Below, one piece after another: positions 7,639-15,073 of a stretch of DNA of 64,000 nucleotides; position 1 is the stretch's first letter; every line of letters starts with the position of its first letter. Source of the stretch: an uncultured Clostridia bacterium (GTDB lineage: Bacteria; Bacillota; Clostridia; Oscillospirales; Ruminococcaceae). The notes under the pieces are model-generated. The model worked only from the letters and a program-made list of their open reading frames with translations. It was not told where the DNA came from and did not search any database. Location of the stretch: NCBI GenBank assembly GCA_947627465.1, contig CANQWD010000008.1, positions 35,843-99,842 on the forward strand, given 5' to 3'. Made by a program: the position numbers and the translations under genes.

Positions 7639-10600
7639 TGCCGTTAAGAAGCGATATAAAGAAAGTATTGGTGATAGGCTCGGGACCTATCGTTATAGGA
7701 CAGGCCGCAGAGTTTGACTACGCGGGAACGCAGGCTTGCCGCGCGCTGAAGCAGGAGGGCTTGGAGGTGGTTTTGATAAACTCCAACCCCGCAACTATTA
7801 TGACGGACAAGCACATGGCAGACAAGATATACATTGAGCCGCTGACTTTGGACGTTGTAAAGCGTATAATAGAGATCGAAAAGCCCGACAGCGTAGTATC
7901 AAACCTCGGCGGGCAAACCGCGCTCACATTATCCATGCAGTTAGCCGAGAGCGGATTTTTGGAGGAACACGGCGTAAAATTGCTCGGCTCCAATCCCGAG
8001 ACCATTCACAAAGCCGAGGACAGACAGGCTTTCAAGGACACAATGGAATCTATCGGACAGCCGTGCATTCCGTCAAAGGTAGTAGAGGATATCGACAGCG
8101 CGATGGCGTTCGCCGAGGAGATAGGCTATCCCGTAATTGTAAGACCCGCGTTCACCTTGGGAGGAACGGGCGGCGGTATCGCCGAAACGCGCGAGGAGCT
8201 TCACGAAATTGCGACAAACGGTCTGCGGCTCTCGCCTATCACGCAGATACTTGTTGAGAAGTGCATTTCGGGCTGGAAAGAGGTAGAGTTCGAGGTAATG
8301 CGCGACCGCAAGGGCAACGTTATCACGGTCTGCTCCATGGAGAACTTCGACCCCGTGGGCGTTCATACGGGCGACAGTATCGTAGTCGCGCCCACGGTGA
8401 CGCTTGCGGATAAGGAATATCAAATGCTGCGTACTGCCGCTTTGGATATAATTCAGGCTCTGAAAGTCGAGGGCGGCTGCAACTGCCAGTTCGCGTTGAA
8501 GCCTGACAGCTTTGACTACGCCGTTATTGAGGTAAACCCGCGTGTTTCGCGTTCCTCGGCGCTTGCTTCCAAAGCTACGGGTTATCCAATTGCTAAAGTA
8601 GCCGCAAGAATTGCGGTGGGCTACACCCTTGATGAAATAATTAACCAAGTCACGGGCAAGACCTACGCCTGCTTCGAGCCCGCGCTGGATTACCTTGTTG
8701 TAAAATTCCCGAAGTGGCCGTTTGATAAGTTCGTTTACGCGAAGAAAACGCTCGGCACACAGATGAAAGCCACGGGCGAGATTATGGCGATAGCGCCGAG
8801 CTTTGAAGCGGGAATGATGAAAGCCGTGCGCTCGATAGAACTTAAAATGGATACGCTCACCAAAAAGGAGTTCACAAAGCTCACGGATGAGGAAGTCGAG
8901 AAAAAGCTCTATGACGTTGACGTAGACCGCTCGTTCTGCGTGTTTGAAGCGTTAAAGCGCGGCATTTCCATTGACAGAATACATGATATTACAAAAATCG
9001 ACAAGTGGTTTATCTCTAAGCTGAATAATCTTGTACAGCTTGAAAAGTGGCTTGCCGAGGGCGAACTTACCGAGGAGAAATACGATATCGCGAAGAAATA
9101 CTGCTATCTCGACAGCACTATAGAGCGCATTTCGGGGCAGAAGCTCGCCGACAAGGGAATAGACCGCCGTCTTGCCGTTTACAAAATGGTCGACACCTGC
9201 GCCGCGGAATTTTCGGCTTCCACGCCGTACTTCTACAATACGTTCGACCGCGAGAACGAAGCGGCGGAGTTTATTGAAGCGCACCCGTCCGACAAGAAAA
9301 AGGTTATCGTTTTCGGAAGCGGACCTATCAGAATAGGACAGGGCATCGAGTTTGATTACTGCTCCGTACACTGCGTTTGGACGTTAAAGGACGAGGGCTG
9401 CGAGGCGATAATCTGCAACAACAACCCCGAGACCGTCTCGACAGACTTCGACACGGGAACGCGTCTTTATTTCGACCCGCTGACAAGAGAGGACGTGGAA
9501 GCGCTGATAGCTACCGAAAAGCCATACGGCTGCGTAGTTCAGTTCGGCGGACAGACGGCTATTTCGCTTACGAAACATCTCACCGAAATGGGCGTGCGTA
9601 TTCTTGGAACGCAAGCCGCCGATATCGACGCGGCTGAGGACAGAGAACTGTTCGATGAACTGCTTGAAAAGTGCGGTATCCCGCGTCCAAAGGGCGAGAC
9701 TGTGTTCACGACCGAGGAGGCTCTTAAAGCGGCTAATGAATTGGGCTATCCCGTTCTGCTTCGCCCGAGTTACGTTCTCGGCGGTCAGAACATGATAATA
9801 GCGCACTGCGACAGCGATGTTTCGGAATATATGAATATCATCACGGCGACGAAGCTCGAAAATCCCGTGCTTATCGACAAGTATATGATGGGCACGGAAG
9901 TCGAGGTCGACGCTATCTGCGACGGCGAGGATTTTGTAATCCCCGGCATTATGGAGCACGTTGAACGCGCGGGAATACACAGCGGCGACAGTATCTCCAT
10001 TTACCCGTGCCAGAACCTTTCCGAGCACATCAAAAAGGTGATAATAGACTACACGGAGAAGCTTGCAAAGGCACTTCACGTTATGGGTCTTGTCAATATC
10101 CAGTATGTGGTTTACAACCACGAGGTTTATGTTATAGAGGTAAACCCGCGCTCCTCAAGAACCGTGCCGTATATCAGCAAGGTGACAGGCGTTCCCATGG
10201 TGGACTTGGCGACTAAGATAATTCTAGGCAAGAAATTAAAAGATATGGGCTACAAGAGCGGGCTTTATCACGAAAGCAAGTACATCGCCGTGAAAGTTCC
10301 CGTGTTCAGCTTTGAAAAACTTCACGACGTTGATAACCAACTGGGTCCTGAGATGAAGTCCACGGGCGAGTGTCTCGGTATCGCGAAAACGTTCGGCGAA
10401 GCGCTCTATAAGGGCTTGACGGCGGCAGGGTACAAGTTTGGAGTAAGCACTCCCGATAACCCGAAAGCGGTGCTTATCTCCGTGCGCGACAGTGATAAAA
10501 ACGAAGTCATTGAAATTGCGAGCCGTTTTGAAGCTCTCGGATTCAAGATATACGCGACAAGCGGCACGGCGAGTGTTCTCAACCGCAATATGATAGCCGC

Positions 10601-10865
10601 CAATCACGTTTACAGAATACACGAGGAGCGCGAACCGAGCGTTATCACTATGCTTGAAAGCGGCGAGATAAGCTACGTTATCTCCACTTCCGAAACAGGC
10701 AGAAAGCCCTCTCTCGACAGCGTTCGCATGAGGAGAAAAGCGGTTGAGCGTTCAATAGTCTGCCTTACCGCTATCGACACGGCAAACGCGCTGTTGGACT
10801 GCCTTGAAGCGCGCCGTTCGATAGACGACGTGGAATTGGTGGACATTGTGACGATTGACAATTGA
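7638..10865 (+). CDS. carB: Carbamoyl phosphate synthase large subunit
   Basis: Makes carbamoyl phosphate from bicarbonate, ammonia and two ATP. At 1075 aa it has the full architecture: two homologous ATP-grasp halves, each opening with a GSGPIxIGQ loop (KVLVIGSGPIVIGQAAEFDY near residue 10; KVIVFGSGPIRIGQGIEFDY near 556), the EVNPRVSRSSALASKATG and EVNPRSSRTVPYISKVTG strands, and a C-terminal MGS-like regulatory domain from about residue 940, where UMP or other effectors bind in relatives. Coupled to carA by a one-base overlap. Shared by pyrimidine and arginine routes; placement here points to the pyrimidine pool. Confidence 0.96.
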   Translation: MPLRSDIKKVLVIGSGPIVIGQAAEFDYAGTQACRALKQEGLEVVLINSNPATIMTDKHMADKIYIEPLTLDVVKRIIEIEKPDSVVSNLGGQTALTLSMQLAESGFLEEHGVKLLGSNPETIHKAEDRQAFKDTMESIGQPCIPSKVVEDIDSAMAFAEEIGYPVIVRPAFTLGGTGGGIAETREELHEIATNGLRLSPITQILVEKCISGWKEVEFEVMRDRKGNVITVCSMENFDPVGVHTGDSIVVAPTVTLADKEYQMLRTAALDIIQALKVEGGCNCQFALKPDSFDYAVIEVNPRVSRSSALASKATGYPIAKVAARIAVGYTLDEIINQVTGKTYACFEPALDYLVVKFPKWPFDKFVYAKKTLGTQMKATGEIMAIAPSFEAGMMKAVRSIELKMDTLTKKEFTKLTDEEVEKKLYDVDVDRSFCVFEALKRGISIDRIHDITKIDKWFISKLNNLVQLEKWLAEGELTEEKYDIAKKYCYLDSTIERISGQKLADKGIDRRLAVYKMVDTCAAEFSASTPYFYNTFDRENEAAEFIEAHPSDKKKVIVFGSGPIRIGQGIEFDYCSVHCVWTLKDEGCEAIICNNNPETVSTDFDTGTRLYFDPLTREDVEALIATEKPYGCVVQFGGQTAISLTKHLTEMGVRILGTQAADIDAAEDRELFDELLEKCGIPRPKGETVFTTEEALKAANELGYPVLLRPSYVLGGQNMIIAHCDSDVSEYMNIITATKLENPVLIDKYMMGTEVEVDAICDGEDFVIPGIMEHVERAGIHSGDSISIYPCQNLSEHIKKVIIDYTEKLAKALHVMGLVNIQYVVYNHEVYVIEVNPRSSRTVPYISKVTGVPMVDLATKIILGKKLKDMGYKSGLYHESKYIAVKVPVFSFEKLHDVDNQLGPEMKSTGECLGIAKTFGEALYKGLTAAGYKFGVSTPDNPKAVLISVRDSDKNEVIEIASRFEALGFKIYATSGTASVLNRNMIAANHVYRIHEEREPSVITMLESGEISYVISTSETGRKPSLDSVRMRRKAVERSIVCLTAIDTANALLDCLEARRSIDDVELVDIVTIDN

Positions 10866-10884
10866 TAACGGAGTATTGACAATT

Positions 10885-11472
10885 ATGACAGTAAACGGAA
10901 TTGAAGTAAAACGGCGCTATAAGCCCGCACGGATAATTTCGGACGTTGTGTCGCTTTTGATAACGGCGGCGGTCGTTTTTATGACGGTGACGTTTTTCCC
11001 CGAATACCGCTTCGCCGTGAATACCAATCCGAACGTCAATGAATTGGTTATGAAATACCGCGAGGGTTTGGCGACCCGGCAATATATCGCGTGGATATTT
11101 CCCGCGCTTGCCGCGGCGGTATTCGCTGCGTATCTTATACTTACGCTTAAAAGCTGCAAATTTGCGAAATACAATATCACAAAGCAAAACGCGCAGAATG
11201 TTTACGATTGGTACGCGTTCGCTGTGTCCCTTGTGAAAATACCGCTGCTGCTGATCGTTTTTGATTATATGTATATCGTTCAGCAGCGGCTGATGTTTAA
11301 AAACGCAAGTCTGTTCAATGTTCAGATCGTTTTGTACGCTTTGGTTACGGTCATAATAATTCGGCTGTCAATACACAGAATAAGAGGGCTTTCCAAAACC
11401 GAGAAGCCTCCGGAAACGGAACGGGGCGGTGTAAAAGCAAGGCTCGCCGACGACGAGGATAATAAGGAGTAG
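10885..11472 (+). CDS. Four-helix membrane protein of unknown function in the pyr operon
   Basis: 195 aa with four hydrophobic segments (near residues 19-41, 65-88, 107-130, 143-164) and a charged tail ending DDEDNKE. GGAG twelve bases before the ATG at 10885 supports that start; a TTG at 10855 inside the carB end is less likely. It sits between carB and pyrK, three bases before pyrK. I recognise no family. The location suggests co-expression, perhaps with membrane-linked dihydroorotate oxidation, but that is speculation. Confidence 0.7.
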   Translation: MTVNGIEVKRRYKPARIISDVVSLLITAAVVFMTVTFFPEYRFAVNTNPNVNELVMKYREGLATRQYIAWIFPALAAAVFAAYLILTLKSCKFAKYNITKQNAQNVYDWYAFAVSLVKIPLLLIVFDYMYIVQQRLMFKNASLFNVQIVLYALVTVIIIRLSIHRIRGLSKTEKPPETERGGVKARLADDEDNKE

Positions 11473-11475
11473 ATC

Positions 11476-12246
11476 ATGTATTATTGCGGAAAATATCCCA
11501 TAATTGAAAAAAAGACGCTGGCAAAGGGTGTGTATTCATACATTATAGACGCGGACGAGCCTGCTGATGAAGCGCAGCCGGGGCAGTTCGCGATGATAAG
11601 CGCACCGAATTATACTCTGCGCCGTCCGATTTCGATATGCGGTATCGACAAAGAGCGCGGAACGCTGCGTTTCGTGTTCGAGGTTCGCGGAAAAGGCACG
11701 GAGGAGATCGCAAGCCTTACCGAGGGCGAAAGTTTGGATGTTCTCGCGCCGCTGGGCAACGGTTTTCGCATACCCGACGGCAAGAAGATCGTAGTAGTGG
11801 GCGGCGGTATCGGCGTGCCGCCGCTGTTGGGAATATCGCGCTGTTCCGGTGAGCTTTGCACGGCTATTTTGGGCTTTCGCGATTATTCCAAAATAATTCT
11901 GGAGGACGAGTTCCGCGAAAACGGCAGCGAGACTATTCTCTGCACCGACGACGGAAGCGTCGGGCAAAAAGGCTTGGTGACGTTCCCGCTGGCGGAGGTT
12001 CTCGAAAAGGGCGAGACGGCGGCGGTTATGGCTTGCGGTCCCACGCCCATGCTGAAAGCGGTCGTTAAGATGTGCGAGCTTTATAAAGTGCCGTGTCAGG
12101 TGTCCTTGGAGCAGCGAATGGGCTGCGGCGTGGGCGCATGCGTTACCTGCTCCTGTCTTACCGTGCGCAATGGCAAGGAGTTCTATTCAAGAGTGTGCAA
12201 GGACGGTCCCGTGTTTAATGCCGAGGAGGTGAAGTTCGATGGTTGA
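11476..12246 (+). CDS. pyrK: Dihydroorotate dehydrogenase B, electron transfer subunit
   Basis: FAD and [2Fe-2S] protein that passes electrons from the PyrD subunit to NAD+. At 256 aa it shows the flavin-binding RRPISICGID near residue 52, the NAD-binding GGGIGVPPLL near residue 111, and the cluster ligands in GCGVGACVTCSC near residue 216 followed by CKDGPVF. It overlaps pyrD by eight bases, matching an obligate heterocomplex. Confidence 0.95.
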   Translation: MYYCGKYPIIEKKTLAKGVYSYIIDADEPADEAQPGQFAMISAPNYTLRRPISICGIDKERGTLRFVFEVRGKGTEEIASLTEGESLDVLAPLGNGFRIPDGKKIVVVGGGIGVPPLLGISRCSGELCTAILGFRDYSKIILEDEFRENGSETILCTDDGSVGQKGLVTFPLAEVLEKGETAAVMACGPTPMLKAVVKMCELYKVPCQVSLEQRMGCGVGACVTCSCLTVRNGKEFYSRVCKDGPVFNAEEVKFDG

Positions 12247-13150
12247 TATGAGCGTAAGAATTGCGGGCGTGGAATTCCCCAACCCCGTTATAGCCGCGTC
12301 GGGAACTTATGGCAACGGCGAATGCTACACTGAGCTTTATCCTATCTCAAAGCTGGGTGGTATTTCCTGTAAGGGAATGACTATCGAGCCGAAGCTCGGT
12401 AACCCGCCGCCGCGTATCGCGGAAACTCCAAGCGGGATATTGAACTCGGTGGGCTTGCAGAATATCGGAGTTCACGGCTTTATCGAGTATTATCTGCCTA
12501 CTCTTAAAGAGGAGGGCAACGTTATAATAGCGAATGTTGCGGGCGCGACGATCGACGATTATATTGCCGCTGCGGAGGCTCTGGACGCGTCGAACGTGGA
12601 TATGATAGAGCTTAATATTTCCTGCCCGAACGTAAAGGCGGGCGGCGCTACTTGGGGAGTAACTCCCGAGGGCGCGGCGGATGTGACAAAGGCGGTGCGC
12701 CGCGCGACTTCTAAGCCGCTTATCGTGAAACTCACGCCGAACGTTACGGACATCACGGTAATAGCGAAAGCCGTTGAAGCCGAGGGCGCGGACGCGCTCT
12801 CGATGATTAACACGCTTCTCGGAATGAGAATAGATATTCGCACGCGCCGACCGATACTCAAAAACAACACGGGCGGACTGAGCGGTCCGGCAGTATTCCC
12901 CGTGGCTGTCAGAATGGTGCGGCAGTGCTATAAAGCGGTGAATATCCCGATAATCGGTATGGGCGGCATTTCCACATGGGAGGACGCGATTGAGATCATG
13001 TTGGCGGGAGCGTGTGCCGTGCAAATGGGTACGGCAATATTCACAGATCCGTACTCGCCGCTGAAAGTTATAGACGGCATTGCCGATTATATGGAGCAAA
13101 ACGGCATTAAGAGCCTGTCCGAGATAGTGGGGCAGTGCCAAGAGTGGTAA
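12239..13150 (+). CDS. pyrD: Dihydroorotate dehydrogenase B, catalytic subunit
   Basis: Oxidises dihydroorotate to orotate with NAD+ through PyrK. The 303-aa FMN barrel carries the class 1B signature NISCPNV near residue 128, whose Cys is the catalytic base, plus GLSGPAVFPVAVRMV and the FMN phosphate site GMGGISTWEDA. The first ATG lies inside pyrK; the ATG at 12248 is an alternative start. It is the last recognised pyr gene of the transcript. Confidence 0.95.
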   Translation: MVDMSVRIAGVEFPNPVIAASGTYGNGECYTELYPISKLGGISCKGMTIEPKLGNPPPRIAETPSGILNSVGLQNIGVHGFIEYYLPTLKEEGNVIIANVAGATIDDYIAAAEALDASNVDMIELNISCPNVKAGGATWGVTPEGAADVTKAVRRATSKPLIVKLTPNVTDITVIAKAVEAEGADALSMINTLLGMRIDIRTRRPILKNNTGGLSGPAVFPVAVRMVRQCYKAVNIPIIGMGGISTWEDAIEIMLAGACAVQMGTAIFTDPYSPLKVIDGIADYMEQNGIKSLSEIVGQCQEW

Positions 13151-13160
13151 GGTGAACCCT

Positions 13161-13688
13161 ATGACGAAGATAGACGAATGGAAAAAGACCGCGCCCAATA
13201 CTTTGAACATAGATTGGGCGGCAGTTGAGAAAACTCTGGGTTTTGCTCTGCACGATAATCTTAAAGATCTTTATTCAAGAATAATTTCCAAAAAAGACGT
13301 TAAGGGCGTTATGAAGTACGATCCAAAGGACTTCGTTAAAGAGTACGTAAACAAGGAAAATTGGCTTGACAGCAGCAACGGCGGCTTTCCGAACTGCGAG
13401 TTTGAGCTTTGGGCGCTTGGCGGTACGGAAACGGAGTATGTGTGCCGCTTTTTTCAAGACGCGTTTTTCGGCGACTGGACGGGAGGCGGCGATTTTGGTC
13501 GTCACGCGCTGATAGGTCAGCTTTTCATCAATATCGGGCAGCTTTATTTGATATTTAACAACGATACGGGACGGTTCGAGTGGGCGGATCTCGGATACGG
13601 TTATTTCGACGTTTACGAGGAAAATCCTTACGGAATAATTGCCGACAGCGCACAGGAATTTCTTGATAAAATAAAGAGGGGCGGCTAG
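13161..13688 (+). CDS. SUKH (SMI1/KNR4)-like protein, possible immunity protein
   Basis: 175 aa. The opening KIDEWKKTAPNTLNIDWAAVEKTLGFALHDNLKDLY has the pattern of the SUKH superfamily, in which an N-terminal helix leads to a W/A-x-x-E-x-x-L-G core. Many bacterial members neutralise polymorphic toxins; others have no known role. AAGGTGA five bases before the ATG favours 13161 over the GTG at 13152. It follows pyrD by ten bases. A short coding-like remnant follows it (13694-13895). Family call is moderate, immunity role is inference. Confidence 0.55.
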   Translation: MTKIDEWKKTAPNTLNIDWAAVEKTLGFALHDNLKDLYSRIISKKDVKGVMKYDPKDFVKEYVNKENWLDSSNGGFPNCEFELWALGGTETEYVCRFFQDAFFGDWTGGGDFGRHALIGQLFINIGQLYLIFNNDTGRFEWADLGYGYFDVYEENPYGIIADSAQEFLDKIKRGG

Positions 13689-13693
13689 TTAAC

Positions 13694-13895
13694 ACAAACG
13701 AATTTTTTATCTGTCCGGCAGCGACACCTTGGACGCGAATATGGAGTTTGAGGCGATTTTATTCGCGCCCGCAAAAGCGTGGGCAAAAAGCACGGCAGCG
13801 ATCCCGATGAATACCCTCATATTTACAATCCCGATTATGAAACCGGCAGCAGCACGGCGGCATGGGGCGATAAGCTTTTACCGAAAGGATCAATT
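13694..13895 (+). other. Coding-like remnant between the SUKH-type gene and tcdA
   Basis: One frame is open from 13752 and reads GKKHGSDPDEYPHIYNPDYE, then a G/S-rich stretch and KLLPKGS up to the tcdA start. Low-complexity, P/D/Y/H-rich ends like this occur at the C-termini of secreted or toxin-like proteins. An in-frame TGA at 13749 cuts it off upstream and no ribosome binding site is visible. I read it as the degraded tail of a lost gene. Confidence 0.35.
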
Positions 13896-14594
13896 ATGGA
13901 TGAATTTTGCAGAACAGAGCGTTTGCTTGGCTCGGCGGCTCTCGAAAAGCTGAACAAAAGCCGTGTCGCGGTGTTCGGTATAGGCGGAGTGGGCGGTCAC
14001 GCCGCGGAAGCTCTGGTGCGCAGCGGCATAGGCGCACTTGACATAATCGACGGCGACGAGGTCGCGCTGTCGAACATAAACCGGCAGATAATCGCTTTGC
14101 ACAGCACGGTCGGTATGGCGAAAACCGAAGCCGCCGCCACGCGTTTACTCGATATCAATCCCGAATTGGTTTTGCGGAAATATCAATTCCGATTATCCGA
14201 GGAAACGGTCGGCGAATTTGACTTTTCGGATTACGATTATGCTGTAGACGCTATCGACGATGTTCGCGCTAAAGTGCTTTTAGCCGTAAAGTGTAAGGAA
14301 AGCGGCACGCCGCTGATAAGCTCGATGGGCGCGGGAAATAAGATAGACCCGACAAAGTTTCAAGTCGCGGACATTTACAAAACGAGCGTTTGTCCGCTAG
14401 CTCGGGTAATGCGCCGAGAACTCAAATTGCGCGGAATAGAGCGCCTAAAGGTCGTGTATTCCACGGAACTGCCGCACGCTCCCACAAAAGAATGTGAGCG
14501 CGTTGTTCCCGCTTCGTGCGCGTTTGTGCCGTCGGTCGCGGGGCTGATTATCGCAGGCGAGGTCGTTAAAGATCTTACAAATATTACTAAATGA
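13896..14594 (+). CDS. tcdA: tRNA threonylcarbamoyladenosine dehydratase-like (ThiF/E1 family)
   Basis: ATP-dependent E1-like enzyme that cyclises t6A37 in tRNA to ct6A. The 232-aa protein opens RTERLLGSAALEKL and carries the nucleotide loop GIGGVGGHAAEALVRSGIG (residues 26-44), DGDEVALSNINRQ, and the characteristic SSMGAGNKIDPTKFQVADIYKT split by a Cys-poor core. AAAGGA upstream selects the ATG at 13896; a longer in-frame GTG start at 13779 would add the remnant sequence. It is followed after 50 bases by the copper operon promoter. Confidence 0.85.
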   Translation: MDEFCRTERLLGSAALEKLNKSRVAVFGIGGVGGHAAEALVRSGIGALDIIDGDEVALSNINRQIIALHSTVGMAKTEAAATRLLDINPELVLRKYQFRLSEETVGEFDFSDYDYAVDAIDDVRAKVLLAVKCKESGTPLISSMGAGNKIDPTKFQVADIYKTSVCPLARVMRRELKLRGIERLKVVYSTELPHAPTKECERVVPASCAFVPSVAGLIIAGEVVKDLTNITK

Positions 14595-14645
14595 AACATA
14601 GAATTTCCCCGTCGGCGGCGGGGAAAAATTTTTATAAAAAAGTGC

Positions 14646-14674
14646 TTGACAAATACCCCCGTGGGGTATATAAT
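14646..14674 (+). promoter_or_regulatory. Promoter of the csoR-copA operon with CsoR operator
   Basis: TTGACA (14646-14651) and TATAAT (14669-14674), 17 bases apart. The spacer is almost entirely a palindrome, ATACCCC-CGT-GGGGTAT (14653-14669), the G/C-tract inverted repeat recognised by CsoR-family repressors. Bound CsoR would occlude polymerase, and Cu(I) would release it. Confidence 0.88.
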
Positions 14675-14695
14675 ATTAAGGGGGAGATGATAACG

Positions 14696-14998
14696 GTGGC
14701 TGAAAATTGTCCTCATTGTCAAAAGAAAAAAGAGCGTTCCGAAGCGGAATATAAGAAGCTGATAAACCGATTGAACCGCATTTCGGGTCAGATAAACGGG
14801 ATAAAGAAAATGGTGGAAAACAGCGCGTACTGCACGGATATTCTGGTGCAAGTCGCCGCTGTGAATGCCGCGCTGAACTCGTTTAATAAAGAACTGCTCG
14901 CGGAGCATATTCGCACTTGCGTTGCGGATAATATTAAGAACGGCAACGACGAGGTAATAGACGAACTGGTGAATACTTTACAGAAGCTGATGAAGTAA
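14696..14998 (+). CDS. csoR: CsoR, copper-sensing transcriptional repressor
   Basis: 100-aa four-helix repressor that leaves its operator when Cu(I) binds. The ligand pattern is present: Cys in AYCTDILVQV, then His and Cys in EHIRTC, matching the Cys-His-Cys trio of CsoR. A second cysteine pair in NCPHC lies at the N-terminus. GGGGGAG is nine bases before GTG 14696 but directly abuts the ATG at 14687, so the GTG is the better start. The upstream operator and downstream copA give an autoregulated operon. Confidence 0.92.
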   Translation: MAENCPHCQKKKERSEAEYKKLINRLNRISGQINGIKKMVENSAYCTDILVQVAAVNAALNSFNKELLAEHIRTCVADNIKNGNDEVIDELVNTLQKLMK

Positions 14999-15073
14999 AC
15001 GATTGACTTTTGGGCGTGGTTTTTTGCCGTATTCTGAAAAAGCGTTGAAATTATTTTTAAATAAGGGGCTAAA

